From Nonomuraea muscovyensis (GTDB lineage: Bacteria > Actinomycetota > Actinomycetes > Streptosporangiales > Streptosporangiaceae): a stretch of DNA of 64,000 nt. Below the pieces are notes generated by a model, which had not been told where the DNA came from, searched no databases, and was given only the letters and a program-made list of their open reading frames with translations. Position numbers and translations under genes: made by a program. This document shows positions 50,005-59,458 of the stretch, in pieces; the first letter of the stretch is position 1, and each line of letters opens with the position of its first letter. The stretch covers positions 806,001-870,000 of the forward strand of contig NZ_JACHJB010000002.1 in NCBI RefSeq assembly GCF_014207745.1. Reading direction: 5' to 3'.

Positions 50005-50607
50005 TTATGCGGGAGGTTCGTGGTCGGAGGACGGCCAGATGCTGCGGAGTGGACGCATGCCCTCCTCGACGTAGTCGGCGATAGGGCGGTTGCCGCCGTC
50101 GAGATACCACTGCTCAAGTGCGGCGAAGTAGCCGAAGACGAGGGCGTTCGCGATCACGCGAGCCTGCGTTTCGGTCAGCTCGCCGGTCGCCGCGATCAGC
50201 GGTGCGATCCGCCCGCTTGCGCGGTCGAGATTGGCGCAGACGGCCACGCGGACCGATGGCTCGGCGAAGAAGTAGCGGACCCTGCGCCACGGGCTCTTCT
50301 CGGAACCGGATGTGTCCTCCGGTGCGGATTCGTAGGCGCGGACGGCTCTGAGCAGGCTGCCGATGGGATCGCCGGGGTCCAGGAAGTCCTTGAGTGCCTC
50401 CGGGCTCATCCTGTCGAACTCGTCGGCGACCACGATCCCTTCCTTCGTGCCGAAGTAGCGGTACACCGACGACGGCGACACCTCGGCCGCGGCCGCGATC
50501 TCCTCGATCGTGACCGCGGCGAACCCTCTCTCGTCGAACAGATCGAGGGCGTGTTCCTGGATGGCGCGCATGGCCTTGAGCCGCCGGCGCTCGCGAAGCC
50601 CGCTCAT
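50005..50607 (-). CDS. TetR-family regulator
   Basis: A protein of 200 residues. HTH: KAMRAIQEHALDLFDERGFA, AVTIEEIAAAAEVSPSSVYRYFGTKEGIV. The C-terminus has VIANALVFGYFAALEQWYLD. The ATG at 50607 lacks a clear ribosome site, so a short leader or a start at 50661 is possible. GACTGTC repeats and a palindrome lie between it and the divergent membrane-protein gene. Confidence 0.87.
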   Translation of the reverse strand: MSGLRERRRLKAMRAIQEHALDLFDERGFAAVTIEEIAAAAEVSPSSVYRYFGTKEGIVVADEFDRMSPEALKDFLDPGDPIGSLLRAVRAYESAPEDTSGSEKSPWRRVRYFFAEPSVRVAVCANLDRASGRIAPLIAATGELTETQARVIANALVFGYFAALEQWYLDGGNRPIADYVEEGMRPLRSIWPSSDHEPPA

Positions 50608-50698
50608 GCGATCAGGGTAGCAGGAAGTCGAACGCTGAAGCCTGTGACTGTCACATGACATTGACTGTCTGAAATCAGAATATTAGAGTCGCTTCCTA

Positions 50699-50715
50699 GA
50701 GACAGTGACTGTCTC
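50699..50715. promoter_or_regulatory. TetR operator upstream of the membrane-protein gene
   Basis: GAGACAGT-G-ACTGTCTC is a perfect 17-bp palindrome around one central base. Further GACTGTC copies occur at 50646 and 50663. Confidence 0.65.
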
Positions 50716-50799
50716 AATGGGTGCGGCATGTGGACGAGCTCGACCCGCCCGGGCACGCACCGTCGCAGCTGTCGCCGACCCCCTCACGTGGAAGGACTC

Positions 50800-51282
50800 A
50801 TGCGCATGACGACGTTGAAGCAGAGATCGCGCAACCGGACCCCGCTGGCGATGATGTACATCGGGGCGGGGCTCACCGCGATCGTTGGCCTCTTTCCGTT
50901 CATCGACCAATCCACTACGACCGTCCTGGCAGACCACATCAAAGCGAGCTATCCGGCCTACGAGCCCGGTGCGATCGACGCCGCTGTCGCTGCGTATCTG
51001 GCGATTCTGTCCACGGTCGGGGTGCTGGGACTCCTCGGCTGGCTCGGCACGATCTGGGCGGTCCGAGCCGGTATGCGCGGGGCTCCCTGGCTGGCGACCG
51101 GACTGCTCGCGATCGCGATCTGCATCGCGATCGCCGGACTGACCGTCCAGGACACCTCAGGTGATGTCGGCCTCGCGCCGCTGCTGGGCTGGCTGCAGGT
51201 CCTTCCGTGTATTCCCGGTCTCGCCGCTGTCGCGCTGTGGAGAAGGGCGGACCGGGCGTGCCTCAGCTCACCGCCTGCTTGA
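50800..51282 (+). CDS. four-helix membrane protein of unknown function
   Basis: A protein of 160 residues with four predicted membrane segments: PLAMMYIGAGLTAIVGLFPF, AAYLAILSTVGVLGLLGWLG, LATGLLAIAICIAIAGLTVQ and LLGWLQVLPCIPGLAAVALW. A short extracellular loop lies after helix 1 (DQSTTTVLADHIKASYPAYE). GGAAGGACTC precedes the ATG. It is probably the target of the divergent TetR. It overlaps the convergent downstream gene by 20 bp. Confidence 0.75.
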   Translation: MRMTTLKQRSRNRTPLAMMYIGAGLTAIVGLFPFIDQSTTTVLADHIKASYPAYEPGAIDAAVAAYLAILSTVGVLGLLGWLGTIWAVRAGMRGAPWLATGLLAIAICIAIAGLTVQDTSGDVGLAPLLGWLQVLPCIPGLAAVALWRRADRACLSSPPA

Positions 51283-51715
51283 CCAGCGCGCTGATCCGCG
51301 CCTCCACCTCGGGCGTCACCTCGGTCAGCGCGAACGCGGCCGGCCACATCGCGCCCTCGTCCAGATTCGCCTGATCGCTGAACCCGAGCGTCGCGTAGCG
51401 TGTCTTGAACTTCGCCGCGCTCTGGAAGTGGCAGACGATCTTGCCGTCCAGCGTGTAGGCAGGCATCCCGTACCAGAGCCTGGGCGCCAGGGCCGGAGCG
51501 GTGGCCGTGATGACGGCATGGACGCGCTCGGCCATGATCCGGTCCGAGTCCCGCATCTCGGCGATCTTCGCGAGCACGTCCCGCGCCGCCTCCGCCGCCT
51601 TGTCCGCGCGTGAGCCGCGGCGCGCCGCCTTCTTCTGGTCCTGGGCGTGCTCCTTCATCGCGGCCCGCTCCTCGGCCGTGAATCCCTCGTACGTGCTGCT
51701 TTCGGTGCTGCTCAT
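51263..51715 (-). CDS. DUF1801/YdhG-like (iron-chaperone fold) protein
   Basis: A protein of 150 residues. The C-terminal half is LAPRLWYGMPAYTLDGKIVC, HFQSAAKFKTRYATLGFSDQ, ANLDEGAMWPAAFALTEVTP: the DUF1801 fold of YdhG/frataxin-like proteins with the G-M-P-x-Y motif. The basic and Ala-rich N-terminus (EHAQDQKKAARRGSRADKAA) is characteristic of actinobacterial members. Its function is unproven. Confidence 0.85.
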   Translation of the reverse strand: MSSTESSTYEGFTAEERAAMKEHAQDQKKAARRGSRADKAAEAARDVLAKIAEMRDSDRIMAERVHAVITATAPALAPRLWYGMPAYTLDGKIVCHFQSAAKFKTRYATLGFSDQANLDEGAMWPAAFALTEVTPEVEARISALVKQAVS

Positions 51716-51853
51716 GGCAGAGTTCTCCCCTAGCGGATGTTGATGTACGGGTGTCTTGCTCGGGTCCGTGTCACCGGACGGCGAAGCCTCCGGATCCTGC
51801 CCAGGAGGGTGTGTCTGGCCGAGGCGTCGAGACCGGCCAGCGGCCGCCGCGCT

Positions 51854-52462
51854 TCAGACGGACGCGGCCTCCCAGACGAACCCGTCGAGGTCGGTGAAGG
51901 ATCCGGCCCCACCGCCGAGGACGATCCGGTGTGATCCGGCGCCCTCCTGGGAGACGCCGGTGTCCTTGGCGAGGGCGCGGCGCGGGTAGAGCGCCAGCGT
52001 GACGGCCGACGACGTCTCGAACTCGACGTACTTGCCGCCGAAGCTCTTGGCCACGGCCAGGCCGCGGTCGGCGTAGAACCGCCTGCTCGCCTTGACGTCC
52101 GCCACTCCCAGCAGGAGCGCGACCTGGTCCAGATGCCGGGCGGCCGGGCCGGTGTCCTTCTTGTTCGAGGTCGCGATCTTGCAGATCGTCCCGTCCGGGG
52201 TGCGTACGACGCCGCCGTAGCCCCAGAACCCCTTCGTGGCCGGCTTCAGCGTCGTGGCGCCGGCGTCCAGGGCGGCGTCGACGAAGGCGTCGACGTTGCC
52301 CGGCTGGGACACCACGAGCGACAGCGCGAACCCGCGAAAGCCGGTCGCCGGCGCATCAGAGGCGCGCACGTTCACGACGGCTCCAAGGCCGAAGGCCTGG
52401 TAGAAGGCGTCCGCGGCCGCGGGGTCGGGAACTTCCAGAATGACGGATGCGAAGGAGGTCAT
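51854..52462 (-). CDS. VOC-superfamily protein with two glyoxalase-like domains
   Basis: A protein of 202 residues. Domain 1: SVILEVPDPAAADAFYQAFG through GVVRTPDGTICKIAT. Domain 2: QVALLLGVADVKASRRFYAD through FTDLDGFVWEAAS. The paired VOC modules form one active-site barrel used by dioxygenases, glyoxalases and resistance proteins. The specific metal ligands are not evident. It shares the region with a second VOC gene. Confidence 0.87.
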   Translation of the reverse strand: MTSFASVILEVPDPAAADAFYQAFGLGAVVNVRASDAPATGFRGFALSLVVSQPGNVDAFVDAALDAGATTLKPATKGFWGYGGVVRTPDGTICKIATSNKKDTGPAARHLDQVALLLGVADVKASRRFYADRGLAVAKSFGGKYVEFETSSAVTLALYPRRALAKDTGVSQEGAGSHRIVLGGGAGSFTDLDGFVWEAASV

Positions 52463-52555
52463 GGCAAGTCCTTTGAGCGAGGGGGGTCTGTCGTCTTGTC
52501 GGCGGCCGCCACACGGCGGATAGGGCGGGGAATGTGGCGGGTCAGGTCGGCGCGC

Positions 52556-52912
52556 TCACCGGTCCTGCAGGAGCCCCAGGACGTTGCCGTCGGGATCGGT
52601 GACGGTGGCCACCACGCGTCCGCCGCCGACCTCGTGCGCGGCCTCCTTCACGGTGGCCCCCGCGGCGGTCAACTCGGCCAGCTTCGCCTCGATGTCCGTC
52701 ACGTGCCAGTAGGCCACCGGCGAGGTCATGCCCTGCGGCCCACCGCCCGGCACCAGCCCGATGTTCTGGCCCTCGGCCTCGAAGCCGACGTAGTAGGGCG
52801 AGTCGGTCTGCGGCGGGATACCGAGCAGGGCGGCGTACACCGCCTTGGCCTTCGCCAGGTCGGACACGGGGTGCAGCACGGTCTTGATCCCCCGGGTGGC
52901 AGAGCCGGTCAT
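52556..52912 (-). CDS. VOC-superfamily (glyoxalase-like) protein
   Basis: A protein of 118 residues with a single VOC domain pair: IKTVLHPVSDLAKAKAVYAA, LLGIPPQTDSPYYVGFEAEG, SPVAYWHVTDIEAKLAELTA, GGGRVVATVTDPDGNVLGLL. GGAGTGACC before the ATG at 52912 decides the start. It is divergent from the large HTH-ATPase regulator. Confidence 0.88.
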   Translation of the reverse strand: MTGSATRGIKTVLHPVSDLAKAKAVYAALLGIPPQTDSPYYVGFEAEGQNIGLVPGGGPQGMTSPVAYWHVTDIEAKLAELTAAGATVKEAAHEVGGGRVVATVTDPDGNVLGLLQDR

Positions 52913-53092
52913 GGTCACTCCTGCAGTCGTGGGTCACATCGACCCGCCGTGTGTGTAGTCACAGCTTCGCTTCCGGCCCGGCCGGTCCACATCCGTGGCG
53001 ACCACGGATCGAGAACACGGATCGATGACACGGATGGCCGCACGGTGGCCACTGCGGATGGGGCACGGAGCGCTTTGCGGGAGACTGGGACA

Positions 53093-55900
53093 GTGGTAGC
53101 GACAGTGGATATTTCGCCTCGGGAGGCCGAGGTGCTGGAGCTGGTCGGGCAGCATCTCAGCAATGCCGAGATCGGCGCGCGGTTGTTCATCTCGGTGCGT
53201 ACCGTGGAGAGTCACGTCTCCTCGCTGCTGCGCAAGCTGGAGGTGCCGGATCGGCGGGCGCTCGCCCAGCGTGCGCCCGAGCCGGCCGGCGCCGGTCCGT
53301 CTCACCCGGCACCGGTTCTGCCGGCCCCGCTGACCTCGTTCATCGGCCGGGTGAGCGAGCGGGCCGAGCTGACCGAGATGATCAAGGCTCACAGGCAGGT
53401 GACCGCGGTCGGCCCCGGTGGAGTGGGCAAGACCCGGCTCGCGTTGATGGTGGCCGCGGACGCGGCCGATGCGTACGCCGACGGGGTATGGTTCGTCGAT
53501 CTGGTGCCGGTTACCGACCCGCGTATGGTCGCGGCCGCGGTCGCCGGTGCGCTCGGCCTCGGTGAGCAGCCGGGGCGTGGCATGACCGAGTCGGTGGTCG
53601 CCGCGCTGGCCGACCGTCATGCCTTGCTGGTGCTGGACAACTGCGAGCAAGTGGTGGACGGGGTGGCGCTGTTTCTCGAGCGGCTGCTCGCGGCGTGCCC
53701 TCGAGTGACGGTGCTGGCGACCAGCCGGGCCCGGCTGATGGTGCCGTTCGAGCGGGTGTATCCGGTCCCGCCGCTGTCACTGGCCGTCGACGGTGAGGCG
53801 GACGCTGTCGCGTTGTTCATGGAACGGGCGGCGGCGGTCGGCTGGCCGCTGGATCCTCCGCTGCGCGACCAGATCGCCTCGATCTGTGAGCGGCTGGATG
53901 GAATGGCGCTGGCGATCGAGCTGGCCGCCGCCCGGTATCCCACCCTGGGGCTCGATGGCATCACCGCCGCCCTGTCCCACCCGCTCCGGATGCTCACCGG
54001 CGGCTCCCGTGCCGAAGATCGGCACCGTTCGGTGCGGGCGGCGCTGGACTGGAGCCACGCCCTGCTGGAGCCGGCCGACCGGGCGCTGCTGCGCCGGGTG
54101 TCGGTGTTCGTGGCGCCGTTCACCGCTGCTGCGGCGGCGGAGGTGGCCGGGGGCGAGGAAGGCATGGTCGCCGACGGCCTGGCCCGGCTCGCCGAACAGA
54201 GCCTGCTGGTGGTGACGGCATCCCCGGGCGGTACGAAGTACCGGGCGCTGGAGACCATCCGCCAGTACGGGACGGAGCGGCTCGCCGAGGCAGATGAGCT
54301 GGTCGAGACCCGATCCCGGCACCTTCGCTGGTGCCTGGCCAAGGCCGCCGACCTGGCGGTGGTGGGAGCGGACTGGCGGGCCCGGTTCGACGCGGTCGCG
54401 GACGACCTCCGCGCCGCCCTGGCCTGGGCGGCCGACAAGGCGGAGCAGCGCGCGGATGCCTGCCGCCTCGCCCGGTGCCTGGCGGAGCTGACTTTCACCC
54501 GTCACCTGGTCGGCGAGTCCCAGGGGCGTTTCGAGCAGGCCGCCGCGCTCGCCGACGATCCCGCCACCGCCGCGTCGATGCTCCGGCATGCTGCGGCCGT
54601 GGCCGGCTGCCGGATGCACGGTGATGACATGTACCGCCTCCACCGCGCGGCCGCGGAAGCCGCCCACCGTGCCGGGGACACCGCCGGCGCCGCCTGTGAC
54701 TTGGCGACCATCGCCACCAACGCGTACCGGTTCCTGGGCAAGTTCGCGCGTAAGCTGCCATCGGAGGAGACGGTCGCGCTCATCGCCCAGGCGCGGGAAC
54801 TGGCTGGCGAGGATCCGGCAGCACAGGCCACGGTGGCGTTGGCCGAGGCCGGGCGGGCGCTCAACGACGCGGTCGGTGCCGTCCAGGGCCAACCCGACAA
54901 CTCTGTAGCAGAGACGATCGCGCGCGCCGAACGGGCTGTCGAACTGACCCATCGTGCGGGTGATCCACTCGCCGAATCCGCCGCGCTCGATGTGCTGACC
55001 GGCGCCCTGAGCTGGGCGGGTGACACGTTCGCCGCCGCCGCCACGGCCCGGCGCCGGATCATGCTGCTGTCGTCCACACCGAATACGCCCGCCGCTACCC
55101 ACGAGCTGATCGAGGCGCTCGGTGAGGCCGCCGAGGCCAGCCTCGGCACCGGCGATCTACCAGGGGCCCGCCGGTGGGCACGGCAACTCGCAGATCATCC
55201 GTTGCTGGCCGAGGTCGGCCACCGCGCGATGAGCTGGCTGCTGGTCGCCGACGCGTTGGCGGGCGACGTCGACCAGGTGCTCACCGGCAGCGTCCGGTTC
55301 CTCGACGCGTGGCGGCGGGCCGGCAGCCCTGCCAGGTCAGCCCTCGGCCCGGCGGTGGCGGCAGTGTTGATGATCCACAGTCTCCGCGACGATCACGACG
55401 CCCGGCGCGAATGGGGGACGGTCCTGGGCCAGTTCGGCACTCCACCGGAACATACCTACGGCTACGGGGCGGTCTTCGACGCGATGCTTCTGCTCCACCA
55501 CGGGCAGGCAGCGGAAGCGCTGGAGCGGATGGCTTCCGAGCCCGGCGAGGTGTGGAAATGGGTCACCTGGATCTGGCTCCACTGGTACGTGGCGCTACGC
55601 GCGGAAGCCACCGTGCTCGCCGGGAGCCCCGACGCTCGCGACCGGCTGGCCGAGGCCCGGACCATCGTGGCCGGCAACCCGGTCGCCGGTGCCATCGTGG
55701 AGCGTGCCGGAGCACTGCTCGCCGGCGACCAGGAGGCGCTGCTCGCCACGGCAGATGCGTTCGACGCCGCCGGCTGCCGCTACCAGTCCGCACGGACCAT
55801 GGTGCTCGCCGGCGGCGACCATGCCGTGCGCGGCATGGCAGCGCTCGCCGGCCTCGGCCTCGCCCCGATGGCACCTGCCCCGAGGACTTCAGAGCGATAG
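53093..55900 (+). CDS. large regulator: N-terminal LuxR-type HTH, NB-ARC-like ATPase and C-terminal helical repeats
   Basis: A protein of 935 residues. The N-terminus is a LuxR/GerE helix-turn-helix (ISPREAEVLELVGQHLSNAE, IGARLFISVRTVESHVSSLLRKLEV). It is followed by a STAND-type ATPase: FIGRVSERAELTEMI, Walker A AVGPGGVGKTRLALMV, Walker B ALLVLDNCEQVVDG, sensor VTVLATSRARL, then PLSLAVDGEADAVALFMERA. The rest (about 450 residues) is helical TPR-like. Most LAL regulators carry the HTH at the C-terminus, so the order here is reversed. The GTG start is eight bases from GGGAGA. It may activate the divergent VOC gene. Confidence 0.85.
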   Translation: MVATVDISPREAEVLELVGQHLSNAEIGARLFISVRTVESHVSSLLRKLEVPDRRALAQRAPEPAGAGPSHPAPVLPAPLTSFIGRVSERAELTEMIKAHRQVTAVGPGGVGKTRLALMVAADAADAYADGVWFVDLVPVTDPRMVAAAVAGALGLGEQPGRGMTESVVAALADRHALLVLDNCEQVVDGVALFLERLLAACPRVTVLATSRARLMVPFERVYPVPPLSLAVDGEADAVALFMERAAAVGWPLDPPLRDQIASICERLDGMALAIELAAARYPTLGLDGITAALSHPLRMLTGGSRAEDRHRSVRAALDWSHALLEPADRALLRRVSVFVAPFTAAAAAEVAGGEEGMVADGLARLAEQSLLVVTASPGGTKYRALETIRQYGTERLAEADELVETRSRHLRWCLAKAADLAVVGADWRARFDAVADDLRAALAWAADKAEQRADACRLARCLAELTFTRHLVGESQGRFEQAAALADDPATAASMLRHAAAVAGCRMHGDDMYRLHRAAAEAAHRAGDTAGAACDLATIATNAYRFLGKFARKLPSEETVALIAQARELAGEDPAAQATVALAEAGRALNDAVGAVQGQPDNSVAETIARAERAVELTHRAGDPLAESAALDVLTGALSWAGDTFAAAATARRRIMLLSSTPNTPAATHELIEALGEAAEASLGTGDLPGARRWARQLADHPLLAEVGHRAMSWLLVADALAGDVDQVLTGSVRFLDAWRRAGSPARSALGPAVAAVLMIHSLRDDHDARREWGTVLGQFGTPPEHTYGYGAVFDAMLLLHHGQAAEALERMASEPGEVWKWVTWIWLHWYVALRAEATVLAGSPDARDRLAEARTIVAGNPVAGAIVERAGALLAGDQEALLATADAFDAAGCRYQSARTMVLAGGDHAVRGMAALAGLGLAPMAPAPRTSER

Positions 55901-56048
55901 TCGCCAAGGAGGATCCGCCAGATCAAACTCGACCAGGGCGGCCAGCGGGAGAGCCGTACCGAAGTGCTGTGGTCCACCCCTCCCCTCAACGCACATGACG
56001 CCCTGTTCGACCCGGCTACTGGCCAGGGACTCCCATGGCTTAGGCGAG

Positions 56049-56077
56049 CCGCAAGGTAGCGGTGAGCTATCTTGCGG
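56049..56077. terminator. hairpin between the regulator and ISL3 remnant
   Basis: CCGCAAGGTAGC / GCTATCTTGCGG form a 12-bp stem (one mismatch) with a GGTGA loop. It could serve transcripts arriving from either side. A short frame ending in DRLFHPGLIHWQPLRDEPAR stops inside it on the minus strand. Confidence 0.5.
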
Positions 56078-56149
56078 GTTCATCGCGTAGTGGTTGCCAG
56101 TGGATCAAACCGGGGTGGAACAGCCGGTCCTTCTTGATCGTGATCTCTG

Positions 56150-56545
56150 CCTGTGGCGCCGGCCGCGCTGGGTGACGAGCAGCAGCCGAACATCTGCCGC
56201 TTCAACCGGAATACCAACCAGGGCGGACAGGCGAGCACCGGCTCGCCGGCCAGTGCGATCGCGATCGAGGTGAGCAGGCTGCGCTGCGCGATGGTGCGAC
56301 GGGCATGCCGCCGGGTCAGCCCATCAACCTGCTCAGCGAAGATCTGCCGCGCCCATGCGGGTTCGCCGCAGAAGAACTGGCGTGCTTCCAGCTCGACCTT
56401 GACGAGCAGGGCAGAACGAGGGAAGGCAGCACCCTCGAGGTCGCGCCTCCCTCTTCGACCGGGCGCAGGAGCGCCGCCTGCTGCTTCGGCGGCGTCGTCA
56501 CCCTTGACGCCATCGAGCGACTCGACCCGATCACTGCCGTGGTTG
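56150..56545 (-). pseudogene. ISL3-family transposase remnant
   Basis: The minus strand reads VKVELEARQFFCGEPAWARQ, IFAEQVDGLTRRHARRTIAQ and RSLLTSIAIALAGEP. This matches the zinc-ribbon/HTH border of ISL3 transposases (RRFFC-x2-P-x-C-x2-RTFAEQ-x-PGLTxRHARRT). A frameshift follows, after which RLSALVGIPVEAADV resumes in another frame. The second Cys of the FC-x4-C motif is altered and the catalytic domain is missing. The rest of 55901-56686 holds no supported gene. Confidence 0.65.
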
Positions 56546-56686
56546 CTTCTCTCGACCACGACGCAAACCTCACTCTGGCCCCGGATGGGGATCGACGCCG
56601 ACATCTGCGCCACCAGCCGTTCTTCTCCCCCCTGGAGACGACAGCCGGCGGGCTGGCTGACCACCCCCATGTGACGCTTCGTCCCG

Positions 56687-57517
56687 TCACGCATGTCCAT
56701 GAGGAAGCCCGCCGCCTGGCCGATCCGCTGGAGCGGCCTTTCGCGTGGCGGTCAGGTATGTGACCGCAGCCGTGAAGGTGAGCAGTGCGGTCCAGTCGTT
56801 GAGGCGCAGACCGAGGATGTGGTGGGTGGGGTCGATGCGGAGCCACTCGATCCAGGCGCGACCGGCGGTGTAGGCGGCGGCATAGAGCGCGAATGTCCGG
56901 CCACGGTCGAGCCGGAACCGCCGCTCGGCCCAGACGACGAACCCCGCCACGCCCAGGTTCCACAGCGACTCGTAGAGGAAAGCCGGATGGTAGGTGGCAG
57001 TGGATTCCATGCCGGGTGGCCGATGGGCGGGGTCGATCTCCAGCGCCCAGGGCAGGGTTGTCGGCCTGCCGTACAGCTCCTGATTGAACCAGTTGCCCCA
57101 GCGGGCGATCGCCTGTCCGAGCGCGATCCCGGGCGCGACGGCGTCGGCGAAGTCGCGCAGCGCGATGCCGCGCCGGCGGCAGGCCAGCCACGCGCCCACC
57201 GCGCCGCCCGCGACGGCGCCCCAGACGCTGATCCCGCCCTCCCAGATCGCGAACGCGCGCAGCGGGTCCTTGCCGGGGCCGAAGTACTGCTGCCAGTCGG
57301 TGGCCACGTGGTAGAGCCGGGCACCGACCAGGCCGAACGGCACGGCCCAGGTGGCGATGTCCCCGACCGCGCCGGGCTCGCCGCCGCGAGCGACCCAGCG
57401 GTGCCGGGTCACCCAGATGCCGACGAGGACGGCGAGCAACATCAGCAGGGAGTAGGCGCGGATCGGGAGTGGGCCGAGGTGCCAGACGGCTTGGGTCGGG
57501 CTGGGGATGGCGGTCAC
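56687..57517 (-). CDS. lgt: prolipoprotein diacylglyceryl transferase
   Basis: A protein of 276 residues, integral membrane, with seven helices. It moves diacylglycerol from phosphatidylglycerol to the lipobox Cys of prolipoproteins. Hallmarks: VPFGLVGARLYHVATDW, ISVWGAVAGGAVGAWLACRR and the Lgt signature ALGQAIARWGNWFNQELYG with its essential Arg/Asn. YHPAFLYESLWNLGVAGFVV is also conserved. This is likely a secondary copy since it lies in an accessory region beside an IS remnant. Confidence 0.95.
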   Translation of the reverse strand: MTAIPSPTQAVWHLGPLPIRAYSLLMLLAVLVGIWVTRHRWVARGGEPGAVGDIATWAVPFGLVGARLYHVATDWQQYFGPGKDPLRAFAIWEGGISVWGAVAGGAVGAWLACRRRGIALRDFADAVAPGIALGQAIARWGNWFNQELYGRPTTLPWALEIDPAHRPPGMESTATYHPAFLYESLWNLGVAGFVVWAERRFRLDRGRTFALYAAAYTAGRAWIEWLRIDPTHHILGLRLNDWTALLTFTAAVTYLTATRKAAPADRPGGGLPHGHA

Positions 57518-57589
57518 CCCGTCGAGTCTGGTTCCGGTACGGCGGCGCCCGCATCGAGCGGAATGCCGATTGCGTGATCAGTCGACTGG

Positions 57590-57619
57590 TTGATGCCGAA
57601 CGGACGGGTGGTTGATTAT
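57590..57619 (+). promoter_or_regulatory. candidate promoter of the two-component genes
   Basis: TTGATG and GATTAT are spaced by 18 bp. The predicted transcript start falls a few bases before the GTG at 57630, so translation may be leaderless. Confidence 0.35.
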
Positions 57620-57629
57620 CGTCGGCGGT

Positions 57630-58769
57630 GTGGAGTCCTGGGAGCGGTCGCGGCGCCGGTGGCAGCACGCCTTCTTCGCCTCATGGCTCGTGCTGACCTC
57701 GGCCGGACCTCTGACGGAGGCGGGCCAGGTGCTCCCGGTGGTGCTGGTGGCCGGGCTGGCCGCTTGGTATGCGGTGTGGTTCGTGCTGCGCACGCCGCCC
57801 CCGGATGACGTGCCCGCGCCATACGTGCTCGGCGGCGGGTTGCTCTGGCTGGGGCTGTTCGCCATCGACTCCTCCTTCCTGGTGGTCGCGCTGAGCGTGC
57901 TCGTGCCGTACTGCATGGACGCCGTGCGGGTCGGACTGGTCGCGGTGGTGTCGTGCGCCGGGGGCTGGCTGTGGCATCGTTTCCACGCGACCGGGTCAAT
58001 CACCTGGGCCGAGATCGTCGTCGCCCCGCTGATCGCGATCAGTGGGGCGACCGCGGTCGGATACATCAGCTCGGTGTCCCGGCAGAGCGCCGAGCGCAAG
58101 CGGCTCCTCGACCGGCTGCAGGCCGCGCAGGAGGCGCGGGCGGCGGCCGAACGGCAGGCGGGCGTGGCGGCCGAGCGGCAGCGGCTGGCCCGCGACATCC
58201 ACGACAGCCTGACCCAGGGGTTCGCCAGCGTGGTGATGTTGCTGGAGGCGGCCCAGGCGACCCTGCCGGACAACAAGCACCTGACTCAGGCGCTGCGGGC
58301 GGCACGGGAGAATTTGGCCGAAAGCCGCCGGGTGGTGAGAGCGCTGCGACCCGGCCAACTCGACGAGTGCGGCCTGCCGGAGGCCCTGCGGCGGCTGTCC
58401 GGCCGGCTGTCGGATGAGACCGGCATCGACGCGCACACCGTGATCACCGGCAAGCTCCGGCCGCTCGAAGCTCAGGCCCAGGCAGAGCTGCTGCGCGTGG
58501 CGCAGGAGGCGGTCGCCAACGTTCGCCGCCATGCCCGCGCCAAGCGGGTAACGCTGACCCTGTCGTATATGGAGGACCTGCTCGTGCTCGATGTCCACGA
58601 CGATGGCGACGGTTTCGATCCCGGGCGGGCCGCCTTCGGACACGGCCTTTCGATCATGCGGGAGAGGATGGAGCAGCTCGGCGGCACGCTGCTGCTGGAA
58701 AGTGCCCCGGGTGCGGGCGCCACCGTGGTGGCCAGCCTCCCAGCGGCGGCTTTGAGCGGGGCGCGATGA
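57630..58769 (+). CDS. two-component sensor histidine kinase (NarL-type partner)
   Basis: A protein of 379 residues. Four or five membrane helices occupy the first 140 residues. The HisKA_3 dimerisation box is ERQRLARDIHDSLTQGFASV with the phospho-His in RDIHDS. The HATPase domain has LLRVAQEAVANVRRHARAKR (N box) and LDVHDDGDGFDPGRA (G1), then GHGLSIMRERMEQLGGTLLL. No extracellular sensing loop of size is present, so it probably senses membrane state. It overlaps the response regulator by ATGA. The start could be TTG 57612. Confidence 0.9.
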   Translation: MESWERSRRRWQHAFFASWLVLTSAGPLTEAGQVLPVVLVAGLAAWYAVWFVLRTPPPDDVPAPYVLGGGLLWLGLFAIDSSFLVVALSVLVPYCMDAVRVGLVAVVSCAGGWLWHRFHATGSITWAEIVVAPLIAISGATAVGYISSVSRQSAERKRLLDRLQAAQEARAAAERQAGVAAERQRLARDIHDSLTQGFASVVMLLEAAQATLPDNKHLTQALRAARENLAESRRVVRALRPGQLDECGLPEALRRLSGRLSDETGIDAHTVITGKLRPLEAQAQAELLRVAQEAVANVRRHARAKRVTLTLSYMEDLLVLDVHDDGDGFDPGRAAFGHGLSIMRERMEQLGGTLLLESAPGAGATVVASLPAAALSGAR

Positions 58770-59398
58770 CCGTCCGGGTCCTGATCGCCGACGACCACCC
58801 GGTGGTCCGCGACGGCATACGGGCGATGCTCGGCACCCAGGACGACCTGGAGGTGGTCGGCGAAGCGGTCTCCGGCGCGGATGCGGTGCGGCTGGCGCGC
58901 GACTTGCGGCCCGACGTCACCCTGATGGACCTGCAGCTGCCCGAGATCGACGGCGCGACGGCGATCAGCCGGATCCGCGAACATGACCCGGCCGCCAAGG
59001 TGATCGTCTTGACCACCTACGACACCGATGGCGACATCTCACGTGCCATCGACGCGGGAGCCATCGGCTACTTGCTCAAGGACGCCGGCCGTGAGCAGTT
59101 GTTCGACGCGATCCGGGCGGCGGCGCGAGGGGAGAGCGCCCTGTCGCCGGTGATCGCGACCCGAGTGTTGTCGTGGGCGCGTGCCGATGCTCCTGATGCC
59201 CTCAGCGGTCGGGAGATCGAGGTCCTCGGCGCGGTCGCCCAGGGGATGAGCAACAAGGCCATCGCCGCCCACCTGTGCATCAGCGAGGCCACGGTCAAGA
59301 CCCACCTGCTGCACATCTTCGCCAAGCTCGGCGTGGACGACCGCACCGCCGCGGTGACGGTCGCCGCTTCCCGCGGCATCATCCGGCTGGGTGGTTAG
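58766..59398 (+). CDS. NarL/LuxR-family response regulator
   Basis: A protein of 210 residues. Receiver: VRVLIADDHPVVRDGIRAML with the acidic pair, phospho-Asp in DVTLMDLQLPEIDG, VIVLTTYDTDGDISRA and the Lys in YLLKDAG. DNA-binding: LSGREIEVLGAVAQGMSNKA, IAAHLCISEATVKTHLLHIF. Co-translated with the kinase; targets are unknown. Confidence 0.93.
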   Translation: MTVRVLIADDHPVVRDGIRAMLGTQDDLEVVGEAVSGADAVRLARDLRPDVTLMDLQLPEIDGATAISRIREHDPAAKVIVLTTYDTDGDISRAIDAGAIGYLLKDAGREQLFDAIRAAARGESALSPVIATRVLSWARADAPDALSGREIEVLGAVAQGMSNKAIAAHLCISEATVKTHLLHIFAKLGVDDRTAAVTVAASRGIIRLGG

Positions 59399-59458
59399 CT
59401 GCCTCAGCTGAGATCAGCGTGAGCCGGCCGCGCAGCCGTACCGGATCGAGCTCGCGCG

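Noticed and set aside
52133..53092. 320-residue N-terminal extension of the HTH-ATPase regulator
   Set aside because: The frame is antisense to two VOC genes and has shadow-frame composition. A GTG with a ribosome site starts directly before the HTH domain.
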